Shown: positions 14,836-21,991 of the stretch, piece after piece
Layout of the letters: each line of letters starts with the position of its first letter
Numbering within the stretch: position 1 is the stretch's first letter
Assembly: GCA_964613745.1 (NCBI GenBank)
Contig: CAZTJA010000043.1
Span: 1-25,024 of the forward strand
Direction of reading: 5' to 3'
Length of the DNA: 25,024 nt
Source: CAZTJA01 sp964613745
GTDB lineage: Bacteria > Desulfobacterota > Desulfomonilia > Desulfomonilales > Desulfomonilaceae
Program-made: the position numbers and the translations under genes
The notes under the pieces: model-generated
The model's database searches: none
What the model saw: only the letters and a program-made list of their open reading frames with translations
What the model was told of the DNA's origin: nothing

Positions 14836-15702
14836 ATTCTTTCATATCAGAGGGATCATTACGTAAATACAGCCGACCTTCATTTTCCCTACATAGATGA
14901 TGTTGGCGGCACTATTAGAGGATATCGAATCTTTACTGCTTGTCGCACGGTTAACGGAAAACTATTCAGACTTGAAGACCATCTCAATAGACTCTACTAT
15001 TCTGCATCGACCATCCACATGACGCCTCCTCTCCAACGGGAAGAACTCAAAGTACTTCTAGCCGAGGTTGTCGCGAAAAATTTGCAAAATGATTACGACG
15101 GAGACTTGTTAATCGACGTAATATTCAGCGGTGGCCTGGACGGTTCGTCAATGAAGCAATCGGGTAAAGGGGCTCACCTTTATGTAGCTGTACAGAAATT
15201 GATTCCCCCGCCTCCTGAGGCATATCGCGATGGAGTGACATTAGCGACCTTTAAACATCAGAGGCTTTGTCCTGATGTAAAGCTCCTGAATTATATCGGG
15301 GCGATTTTGGCTCACCAGACGGTGGTTCCGGAACACAATGCTTTTGAAGTTCTTTTTGTCGATCCCGCAGATAATGATTCAGTTCTCGAGGGTTCAACAT
15401 TTACAGTATTCTTCATTGATACAAACGGCGTGATCAAAACGCCTCCTCTTAACGGAAAGATTTTGGACAGTGTAACACGACGTGTGTTGTTGGAACTCCT
15501 GCACAAGAATCGAATTGCTTGTGAAGAGACCCCGGTTTCATTACGTGAATTGGATAGTTTCACCGAATGCTTTCTTGTCTCCACGACCCGAAATGTGTTG
15601 CCGGTGGTGAGAATAGATGCACAGATCGTCGGCACAGGTAAACCGGGTCCGCTGACTGCAAAAATTATGAGTTTGATAGATGAATACGTTCGATCGTACT
15701 AG
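14836..15702 (+). CDS. class IV aminotransferase (branched-chain/D-amino acid aminotransferase or aminodeoxychorismate lyase type)
   Basis: From ATT at 14836 the protein has 288 residues, the normal size for fold-type IV PLP enzymes. An ATG start at 15019 would remove 61 residues that are clearly family sequence: the small-domain start (YVNTADLHFPYIDD, then IRGYRIFTACRTVNGKLFRL and EDHLNRL). Schiff-base lysine K149 in DVKLLNYIGAILA, E185 in VLEGSTFTVFF, the TPPL motif, VTRRVLLEL, and the final GTGKPGPLT element are all present, so the enzyme looks intact. The start may be a true non-canonical ATT, as in infC, or an ATG changed by mutation or sequencing error; GGAGG at 14823-14827 is well placed. 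Substrate could be branched-chain amino acids, D-alanine or aminodeoxychorismate; not resolved. Confidence 0.75.
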   Translation: MLSYQRDHYVNTADLHFPYIDDVGGTIRGYRIFTACRTVNGKLFRLEDHLNRLYYSASTIHMTPPLQREELKVLLAEVVAKNLQNDYDGDLLIDVIFSGGLDGSSMKQSGKGAHLYVAVQKLIPPPPEAYRDGVTLATFKHQRLCPDVKLLNYIGAILAHQTVVPEHNAFEVLFVDPADNDSVLEGSTFTVFFIDTNGVIKTPPLNGKILDSVTRRVLLELLHKNRIACEETPVSLRELDSFTECFLVSTTRNVLPVVRIDAQIVGTGKPGPLTAKIMSLIDEYVRSY

Positions 15703-15808
15703 AATTCTCAGTGATGAACAAATCTTTTTGACGCTTGGGCATCAAAGCACTAATTACACTCTGAATTAATCGGATTTGTGAAGTAATAATTCCGGCACTG
15801 TATTTTAC

Positions 15809-15837
15809 TTGACAGTTGCACACCGGCACACTATCCT
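15809..15837 (+). promoter_or_regulatory. sigma-70-type promoter for the Had-like dehydrogenase
   Basis: Perfect TTGACA (15809-15814), 17-base spacer, TATCCT (15832-15837). Transcription would start near 15844, leaving about 100 bases of leader before the GTG at 15944. Confidence 0.55.
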
Positions 15838-15943
15838 GAACTTCGGTTTCAAAACTTCTCATTCTATTTCATAAAAATCATAAGAGCGAAGATCTCGCTC
15901 GCCAACATTATTCCCATCCGACTCAGAACAAGGAGGAAGTACA

Positions 15944-17062
15944 GTGAGCGTGCCGGAAAAGATTCAAACATGGCAAATGATAAAGGGTCCGTTTTACGAC
16001 AAAGAGGCCAATAAGGTCACTGCTCCGGGTGAACTTCAAAAAACCGAAATTCCCGTACCCGAACTTGCAGAGGGTGATGTTCTGGTTAAAATAGCGGGGT
16101 GCGGAGTCTGCCATACAGACTTATCGTACTTTTACGATGGAGTGCCTACAGTCACAAAACCTCCTTTGACTTTGGGACACGAGATTTCCGGTACAGTTGT
16201 AGCAGCAGGACCCGGCCAGGAAAACTGGGTAGGCAAGAATGTGATCGTTCCCGCTGTAATGCCTTGCAATACCTGTGATATATGTGGAAAAGGCAGAAAC
16301 AACCGCTGCTTGGCTCAAAAAATGCCTGGAAATTCCTTGGGAATTTATGGTGGATTCTCGGATTACATACCTGTTCCCGCAGCAGATCTCTGTGAAATTA
16401 ACGATCTTAAGGGACGTCCCTTGTCCAGCTACGCAGTAATCGCGGATGCAGCGACAACGCCTTATCAAGCCGCGATGAGGGCAGATCTCAAAGCGGGTGA
16501 TCCTGTGTTCGTTACCGGAGTGACCGGCGGAGTCGGCGTGTATATGGCTCAAACGGCCAAGGCCCTCGGAGCTAGCCCAGTTATCGGAATGGCCCGAAAT
16601 GAAGAGAAACTCCAGAGAGCCCTAGATTTGGGAGTTGATTTTGTCATCAATTCCAAGGACAAAGATTTCAAAGCCATACAGGAAGAATTTAAGGGCATAG
16701 CAAAGAAAGCCGGTCTTAGGCACAATGTCGGTTGGAAGATTTTTGAGTGTACCGGAGTCGGAGCTGTGCAGGATATAGCTCTTGGTCTTTTAGGATTTAT
16801 AAGCAAGATGATCGTTGTCGGCTTCGGCATGCAGAAGAATTCCTATAGCATGTCTCGACTTATGGCATTTGATGCCGACATTATCGGTACCTGGGGTTGC
16901 TTGCCCAAATATTATCCGATAGTTCTCGACATGGTACAGTCAGGTAAAATTCAGATAGATCCTCTCCTTGAGACGGCTCCAATGTCGACCATTAAGGCCG
17001 CATTTGAGAAAGCTCACAGCGGGGACTTGATGAAAAGAATCGTTTTGACGCCGGACTTTTAA
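15944..17062 (+). CDS. had: zinc alcohol dehydrogenase, 6-hydroxycyclohex-1-ene-1-carbonyl-CoA dehydrogenase type
   Basis: A 372-residue medium-chain zinc dehydrogenase. Catalytic zinc ligands C53 and H79 (GCGVCHTD, GHEISG); structural zinc C108, C111, C114, C122; Rossmann motif GVTGGVGV at 192-199. The whole N-terminal third, including VCHTDLSYFYDGVPTVTKPP and QKMPGNSLGIYGGFSDYIPV, and WGCLPKYYP near 295 resemble the Had enzyme of Syntrophus and Geobacter, as I recall it. Had oxidises 6-hydroxycyclohexenecarbonyl-CoA to the 6-oxo compound with NAD+ in the lower benzoyl-CoA pathway. AAGGAGG lies seven bases before the GTG start. None of its usual partners (hydratase Dch, hydrolase Oah) is in the window, so a related alcohol substrate is also possible. 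It has its own promoter and terminator. Confidence 0.78.
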   Translation: MSVPEKIQTWQMIKGPFYDKEANKVTAPGELQKTEIPVPELAEGDVLVKIAGCGVCHTDLSYFYDGVPTVTKPPLTLGHEISGTVVAAGPGQENWVGKNVIVPAVMPCNTCDICGKGRNNRCLAQKMPGNSLGIYGGFSDYIPVPAADLCEINDLKGRPLSSYAVIADAATTPYQAAMRADLKAGDPVFVTGVTGGVGVYMAQTAKALGASPVIGMARNEEKLQRALDLGVDFVINSKDKDFKAIQEEFKGIAKKAGLRHNVGWKIFECTGVGAVQDIALGLLGFISKMIVVGFGMQKNSYSMSRLMAFDADIIGTWGCLPKYYPIVLDMVQSGKIQIDPLLETAPMSTIKAAFEKAHSGDLMKRIVLTPDF

Positions 17063-17080
17063 TACATAACCGGTCAACAT

Positions 17081-17107
17081 AAAAAAGCGGCATTATGCCG
17101 CTTTTTT
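17081..17107. terminator. bidirectional rho-independent terminator
   Basis: A6, GCGGCA, a 3-base loop, TGCCGC and T6. It lies 18 bases after the dehydrogenase stop and also downstream of the convergent methyltransferase gene, so it can end both transcripts. Confidence 0.9.
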
Positions 17108-17152
17108 ATTTTCGGGGAATGGATCGATTCCCACGATATATATAAAGTAGAC

Positions 17153-17845
17153 TTACTTTGTCTCTGGTTTTCTCGCTAAAGCTATTCTATAGATATCGTA
17201 AACATCAAACAATTGAATGTCCGTGAAACCTGAACTGCGCAGATTTTCTTCGATTTCCGCTGTCGTTTCATATACGTCGCACACTTCACCCCGTGATCCG
17301 AAGAGCCCGACAAGTCCCCCTGGTTTCAGGAATTTATACATGCAAGCATAAATGGCCGGTCTAACGCTAGGCTTGACGTGGGGGATCATGAAAGAGCTGA
17401 TCACTTTATCAAACTGCTCCTGAGGCACATAGTCTTCGACCGATGTGGCCATTAGGGTTGTATTCTGAAGATTGTTTTTCAGAGTCTTCTCTTCGGCGAG
17501 TTCAATCATATCGGGAGAAAGATCTATTCCTACTACTTCCTTCGCTTTCAAGGCTGCCACTACGGTTGCGGAGCCTGTTCCGCATCCCACATCAAGAACG
17601 CGATCTTTTTCTTCGACCGTAAGCTCGATCAGACGGTTCAATCCTTTTTTATAGCCAGGATCCATTGACCATTGGAGATCGTAACTTTTTCGTCGATACT
17701 TGTAGTAGAGTTGGATAGCCCTTTCCGACGGCAGAAGCTTCACCACGGTGGTCCCCTGTATGTAAGCAGTTCTGAGGGCTCGGATCACCGGGCGAAGGAG
17801 ACGCCGAAATGGCGCATTATCCTCACTCACTATCGTTCCATTCAT
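17153..17845 (-). CDS. class I SAM-dependent methyltransferase
   Basis: A 230-residue Rossmann-fold methyltransferase. Motif I is VLDVGCGTG (83-91), followed by the acidic loop VGIDLSPDMIELA (105-117) that holds the SAM ribose, and motif post-I/III in FDKVISSFMIPHVKP. The N-terminal 70 residues are basic and partly amphipathic (RRLLRPVIRALR) and may contact membrane or nucleic acid. The fold resembles the UbiE/Methyltransf_11/25 group, whose substrates range from quinones to lipids and small molecules; no substrate can be assigned. A purine-rich AGGGGG stands before the ATG. It lies 82 bases downstream of the peptidyl-tRNA hydrolase gene on the same strand and may share its transcript. Confidence 0.8.
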   Translation of the reverse strand: MNGTIVSEDNAPFRRLLRPVIRALRTAYIQGTTVVKLLPSERAIQLYYKYRRKSYDLQWSMDPGYKKGLNRLIELTVEEKDRVLDVGCGTGSATVVAALKAKEVVGIDLSPDMIELAEEKTLKNNLQNTTLMATSVEDYVPQEQFDKVISSFMIPHVKPSVRPAIYACMYKFLKPGGLVGLFGSRGEVCDVYETTAEIEENLRSSGFTDIQLFDVYDIYRIALARKPETK

Positions 17846-17927
17846 CTAAATACCCCCTGGGTGTTTATCCACTCAAACCAAGACTTATAAACATATTACG
17901 GACCATATAAATTGGCAAGAGAAAATC

Positions 17928-18527
17928 CTAATCGGTTGCCGACGTACCCTTGTTCGAGTGAATGGTGTTTTGTGCATACTCCAAACTGTGTTCTAAAAGC
18001 AGATTAAGAGCAGTGCAGCCTGTTTCTATTAAATGTTGACGGAGTTCAGATTCCTCTCGCGAAAAATCCATCAACACAAATTTTTCCGGTTCTATGTTTG
18101 CCGGCGGCCTGCCGATACCTAATCGAATTCTGATAAAATCTTTAAACCTCAGAGAATCAGCGATCGACCTGATTCCCTTGTGCCCCCCATCTCCTCCTCC
18201 TATTTTAATCCTTACTCGTCCGGCGGCCAAATCTAAATCATCATGAAACACAATGATTTCATATGGATCGATTCCCTTTCTATTGCACACCGGGGCAACG
18301 GCTTTGCCACTCAAATTCATAAACGTCTGCGGTTTTAAAAGCATGGCTCGAACAGAGCCGACTTGCGTTTCACACACCAAAGTTTTTTCCTTGTTCACGA
18401 TCCACTTGTTTCCGGAAGCCAATTTGTCCAGAACCATGAAACCAATATTGTGACGGTTACCAGAGTATTTTGTTCCGGGATTTCCTAAACCAACAATTAA
18501 TCGAAAATTGCGTTCACCAATCGGCAC
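17928..18527 (-). CDS. pth: peptidyl-tRNA hydrolase
   Basis: A 199-residue Pth, which frees tRNA from peptidyl-tRNA that drops off ribosomes. LIVGLGNPGTKYSGNRHNIGF (two parts: LIVGLGNPG at 10-18 and NRHNIGF at 24-30) contains the catalytic H26. MNLSG at 70-74, FHDDLDL at 94-100 and GGGDGGHKGIRSI at 110-122 complete the site. The position of the asparagine in the GGHNG loop of E. coli Pth is lysine here (K117); related bacteria often carry a basic residue there, so activity is expected. The start is a GTG with no strong ribosome binding site. A promoter is visible about 30-60 bases upstream, in the divergent region with the zincin gene. Confidence 0.93.
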   Translation of the reverse strand: MPIGERNFRLIVGLGNPGTKYSGNRHNIGFMVLDKLASGNKWIVNKEKTLVCETQVGSVRAMLLKPQTFMNLSGKAVAPVCNRKGIDPYEIIVFHDDLDLAAGRVRIKIGGGDGGHKGIRSIADSLRFKDFIRIRLGIGRPPANIEPEKFVLMDFSREESELRQHLIETGCTALNLLLEHSLEYAQNTIHSNKGTSATD

Positions 18528-18559
18528 CTTTTACAATTCCCTGCATTTTTGTTAAAACT

Positions 18560-18588
18560 TTTATCCTCGAAATCACTGAAAGTGTCAA
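18560..18588 (-). promoter_or_regulatory. putative sigma-70 promoter for pth
   Basis: TTGACA (18588-18583), 17-base spacer, GATAAA (18565-18560) on the minus strand, giving a start near 18553 and a leader of about 26 bases. Confidence 0.45.
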
Positions 18589-18647
18589 GTTGTCCGACTT
18601 AGTAGTATTTCTAAGACCGAAAATATGCCTAAGGTTTCAGCTTTGTC

Positions 18648-19013
18648 ATGAGCCCCGAAATTTTTGCGAAAATAGCTGAGAGATCTTTAGACCTGATACC
18701 CAAAGACTTCAAAGAGAAAATACAGAATACTGAAATAATCATTGAAGATTTTCCGGACTGGGATATGTTGAATGATCTAGGTATAAGTTCCCGCTGGGAA
18801 CTTCTGGGTCTCTATGTAGGCGTACCAATCACAAACCAAAGTTTCTTTTCCACAGCTCCCTTACCGGAACGAATCTATTTGTTTCGAAAGCCGATACTGA
18901 GGGCGGCAGGTTCACCGGAAAACATTCCTTCCGTGATCAGGGATGTCTTGATTCATGAAATTGGACATCATCTTGGATTTAGTGATTCCGAATTGTCAAA
19001 GATGAACATATGA
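18648..19013 (+). CDS. minimal metallopeptidase-like (zincin) protein
   Basis: A 121-residue protein with HEIGHHLGFSD at 103-113: H103, E104, H107 and D113 form the HExxHxxGxxD zinc site of minimal zincins (Pfam 'possible zincin' PF06262 type). The N-terminal part (MSPEIFAKIAERSLDLIPKD, then IIIEDFPDW) also matches that small family, whose members are cytosolic and of unproven protease activity. The stop codon overlaps the start of the sensor kinase gene (ATGA), so they are translationally coupled. This pairing with an NtrY-like kinase is notable; a role in protein turnover linked to signalling is only a guess. Confidence 0.8.
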   Translation: MSPEIFAKIAERSLDLIPKDFKEKIQNTEIIIEDFPDWDMLNDLGISSRWELLGLYVGVPITNQSFFSTAPLPERIYLFRKPILRAAGSPENIPSVIRDVLIHEIGHHLGFSDSELSKMNI

Positions 19014-21208
19014 GCGTTCGCAGGTCAAAATCGCCTGAACAGGAGAACCGAAAGCGAAAACGAGAGCTGCTCGTTTCTCTTTTGGCCGCCCTATTTTTGG
19101 CAATGCTGATTTTCGTACAAGCCGAGGTATCCAAGTCCCCCGAGGAATTCCCATATGGAGGTCACCTGCTTGTATTTGCCCTACTTTCAGTGGTCACCCT
19201 ACTGCTTATCCTCATTATTTACTTTCTTATCAGAAATTTTTTCAAACTCGTTTTCGAACGCCGTCGAAAAGTATTGGGATCTCATTTAAAGACGCGACTT
19301 ACATTAGCCTTTGTTGCCTTGACACTAGTACCCACCACGGTTCTCTTTATTGCGGGAATTGGAATCCTGCATACGACCATCGAAAGCTGGTTTAAAACTC
19401 AGGTGGAGGAATCGTTGCAATCATCGTTGGTTGTTGCGCAAGCCTATTACAGCAACACCTCGGATAAGGTCCTTGTGGCCGCGACCAGAATTTCGCAGAT
19501 GATTTCCGCAGTCGCTTCCACGAATCCTGATGACAGAGTGCAACTTGCAAGAATACTTGAAAAAAAACAATCCGAAGAGGGCCTCAGTTTCCTACAAGTC
19601 TATTTCCAAGACGGTTCACCTCCTATTTTAATAAGAGATCCGGCACTCAAAGACATTGCCATTCCCCCTCCTCTGCCGAGTTTTTTGAAGATAGGTTTTC
19701 AAGGAGAAAAGACGGGAAAAATTATACCGCTCGATTCGGGGGGTGATCTCGTAAGCGGTATTGTGCCGATAAAAGACCGAGGAGTTAACATAAATGCGGT
19801 TCTGATAGCCGACTCATACATCCCGAATTCATTGGCGGGAAGACTGTTTTCAATTGCAGGCGCTTTCGGTGATTACCAGGAAGCCAAGAGAATGCGTGGC
19901 CCTCTCAAGACTATTTATGTTCTAATCCTGTTGATCATTGCTCTTCTCATCATTTTCATAGGCTTCTGGTTCGGAATGAGTATGGCCAGAGACATTACCG
20001 ATCCAATTTTAGAACTGTCCGATGGAACTCAGAAAATTGCAGCCGGAGATCTGGACGTTTTCATAGAACCATCAGCGGACGACGAACTAGGCGTTCTCGT
20101 ACAATCATTCAATAAGATGACGGAAGATTTGCGTCGGAGCCGCGATGAACTGGTCAAAGTCAATGTCGATCTGGAGAGTCGTAGGAAATACACAGAAACC
20201 GTTTTGAAGAGCATTGCCGCCGGCGTTATTTCAATCGATTCGAACGGACATGTTACTACGGTCAACAGCTCAGGTCGGAAGCTATTGGGAATTACCCACA
20301 ATAGTCCCGGGGGCAAAAAGTTGTCCGAAGTCCTACCTGAGCCTTCTCAGGACGTTATAAAGGAATGTCTGGCCGAGCTGCATCAGTCACAAGGAGCAAT
20401 AGAAAAACAACTAGCGATTTCCTTTCCTGAAGGTACGAAAACCTTGTTGTGTTTCGCAAACATACTGACGGATGACGAAAATCGGACCTTAGGAGAGGTC
20501 TTAGTCTTTGAGGACATGAGTCATCTTGTTAAGGCACAACGGATGGCAGCTTGGCGGGAAGTCGCCCGCAGAATTGCTCACGAAATCAAGAATCCTCTCA
20601 CACCTATTCAATTGAATGCCCAGAGGATTCGTCGAAAATATCTGGAAATTTTAAAGCCTGATTCCGAAGTTCTTGATCAGTGCACTCGAGCGATTGTGGA
20701 CCAAGTTGAGCAATTAAAGAATATGGTTAACGAGTTTTCGAAGTTCGCACGCATGCCGGCCGCAAACCTTACTCCAAACGACTTGAATGCCTTAATAAAG
20801 GAAGTTGCGGATCTTTATGAATACGACGGTCGCGCAAGCTTTCAATTCAACCCGGATCCAACTATACCCGTATTCAATCTCGATAAAGAGCAGATCAAAA
20901 GAGCGGTTGTGAATCTCGTGGATAATGCTATTTCGGCCGTTGGGGCCAACGGGTACATAGAGATATCGACGAGTTACCATCCACAGGTCTCGATCGCCTC
21001 AGTAGAGGTGTCTGATAACGGGCCGGGAGTTTCGCCTCATGACAGGGAAAGGCTCTTTGAGCCTTACTACTCCAAAAAACCAGGTGGAACGGGTCTTGGA
21101 CTGACAATTACAGCTACAATCGTGTCTGACCACAATGGTTTCATTCGCGTCAAAGATAACCCCGGCGGTGGAGCAAAATTCATCATCGAATTACCGGTAA
21201 AGTGCTGA
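19010..21208 (+). CDS. NtrY-like membrane sensor histidine kinase
   Basis: A 732-residue kinase with the NtrY architecture. Membrane segments lie at about 21-37, 51-76, 97-120 and 302-322, with a periplasmic sensor region of about 180 residues (121-300). Then HAMP (about 323-377), a short coiled coil, PAS (about 392-505), HisKA with H524 in REVARRIAHEIKNPLTPIQ, and HATPase_c with N-box VVNLVDNA (633-640), SDNGPGVS (668-675) and GGTGLGLT (692-699). The sequence around the phospho-histidine is typical of NtrY, which normally phosphorylates an NtrX regulator. No regulator is encoded on this strand here; the nearest is the sigma-54 protein convergent at 21992-23437, which already has its own kinase. 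The start overlaps the zincin stop. Confidence 0.9.
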   Translation: MSVRRSKSPEQENRKRKRELLVSLLAALFLAMLIFVQAEVSKSPEEFPYGGHLLVFALLSVVTLLLILIIYFLIRNFFKLVFERRRKVLGSHLKTRLTLAFVALTLVPTTVLFIAGIGILHTTIESWFKTQVEESLQSSLVVAQAYYSNTSDKVLVAATRISQMISAVASTNPDDRVQLARILEKKQSEEGLSFLQVYFQDGSPPILIRDPALKDIAIPPPLPSFLKIGFQGEKTGKIIPLDSGGDLVSGIVPIKDRGVNINAVLIADSYIPNSLAGRLFSIAGAFGDYQEAKRMRGPLKTIYVLILLIIALLIIFIGFWFGMSMARDITDPILELSDGTQKIAAGDLDVFIEPSADDELGVLVQSFNKMTEDLRRSRDELVKVNVDLESRRKYTETVLKSIAAGVISIDSNGHVTTVNSSGRKLLGITHNSPGGKKLSEVLPEPSQDVIKECLAELHQSQGAIEKQLAISFPEGTKTLLCFANILTDDENRTLGEVLVFEDMSHLVKAQRMAAWREVARRIAHEIKNPLTPIQLNAQRIRRKYLEILKPDSEVLDQCTRAIVDQVEQLKNMVNEFSKFARMPAANLTPNDLNALIKEVADLYEYDGRASFQFNPDPTIPVFNLDKEQIKRAVVNLVDNAISAVGANGYIEISTSYHPQVSIASVEVSDNGPGVSPHDRERLFEPYYSKKPGGTGLGLTITATIVSDHNGFIRVKDNPGGGAKFIIELPVKC

Positions 21209-21215
21209 GGATAAC

Positions 21216-21875
21216 GTGTCGATTCAAAAAAATCGCATATTTGAAGCAGGTGCAATAATTAGATCCGGAGGAATTGCGATTGTCCCGACTGAAACATTTT
21301 ATTGTATTGCGGCAGATCCACTGAATGACCACGCTATTGAAAGAATTTTTTCTTTGAAAAAGAGAGTCGAGGCGAAACCTGTAGCATTGATTGCATCCGA
21401 ACGGGGAGCTATTGACAAAATAGTCAGTCCGCCGAGTTCAATTCAAAACTTTTTCATGAATACATTTTGGCCGGGCAGTCTCACCTTGTTGTTTCAACCG
21501 AGTCGGCAACTCAATCACCATTTGTTGGGACCTACGAATAAAGTGGGAATCAGAGTTTCACCTGATAAAACGGCCCGAGAGACGGCGCGAACGGCCGGTG
21601 AACTCATGACCGCAACAAGCGCTAATTTATCAGGTGGAAAGGACCCCTGCAGTATTTCAGAAATACCGAGGGATATCATCCATTCAGTGGATTATGTTCT
21701 GGACGGCGGGATAACCCCGGGAGGCAAGCCTTCTTCCGTGATAGATTTCATTCAGAACGAGCCAATTATCATTCGTGAAGGGGCCATTTTATCGGAAGAA
21801 ATTCTTGCGGCCCAATGCAAATGGAAAGAACTTGGGAAATTGTATGGACAATTCCTTGATCTCGATGGGTATTGA
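21216..21875 (+). CDS. YrdC/Sua5-family L-threonylcarbamoyladenylate synthase
   Basis: A 219-residue YrdC-domain protein. IVPTETFYCIAADPLND (22-38) and SLKKRVEAKPVALI (46-59) form the ATP/bicarbonate pocket, and TATSANLSGG near 131-140 is the conserved nucleotide-binding loop. The family makes threonylcarbamoyl-AMP for the t6A modification of tRNAs reading ANN codons. FYCIAAD replaces the more usual VYGLGAD, so it may be a YciO-like paralogue rather than the main TsaC; not decided. The GTG start lies 7 bases after the kinase stop with GAGG before it, so it belongs to the zincin-kinase unit. It is followed directly by a tRNA gene, whose promoter -35 box overlaps this stop codon. Confidence 0.8.
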   Translation: MSIQKNRIFEAGAIIRSGGIAIVPTETFYCIAADPLNDHAIERIFSLKKRVEAKPVALIASERGAIDKIVSPPSSIQNFFMNTFWPGSLTLLFQPSRQLNHHLLGPTNKVGIRVSPDKTARETARTAGELMTATSANLSGGKDPCSISEIPRDIIHSVDYVLDGGITPGGKPSSVIDFIQNEPIIIREGAILSEEILAAQCKWKELGKLYGQFLDLDGY

Positions 21876-21901
21876 CAACGACCAATTTGCCGGTGTATTC
21901 T
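21872..21901 (+). promoter_or_regulatory. sigma-70-type promoter of tRNA-Gln
   Basis: Perfect TTGACA (21872-21877), 18-base spacer, TATTCT (21896-21901). The start near 21908 lies about 6 bases before the mature tRNA 5' end. Confidence 0.55.
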
Positions 21902-21913
21902 GCTTCCTTCTGC

Positions 21914-21987
21914 TGGGGGATCGTCTAGCGGCAGGACGGCGGGTTCTGGCCCCGTTAACCGAGGTTCGAATCCTCGTCCCCCAGCCA
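21914..21987 (+). tRNA. tRNA-Gln (anticodon CUG), CCA encoded
   Basis: Complete cloverleaf of 74 bases. Acceptor TGGGGGA/TCCCCCA with discriminator G, then CCA at 21985-21987. D-arm GTCT...GGAC, anticodon stem GCGGG/CCCGT with loop TTCTGGC, anticodon CTG at 21946-21948 (reads CAG). T-arm CGAGG/CCTCG with loop TTCGAAT. The first pair T1-A72 is weak, as usual for glutamine tRNAs. The gene ends only 4 bases before the stop codon of the convergent response regulator. Confidence 0.97.
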
Positions 21988-21991
21988 TAAA

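Noticed and set aside
18110..18190. Loss of the conserved asparagine in the GGHNG loop of peptidyl-tRNA hydrolase (GGHKG here) as a sign of inactivity
   Set aside because: The catalytic histidine and other site residues are intact and basic residues at this place are common in related bacteria, so it is probably normal variation.
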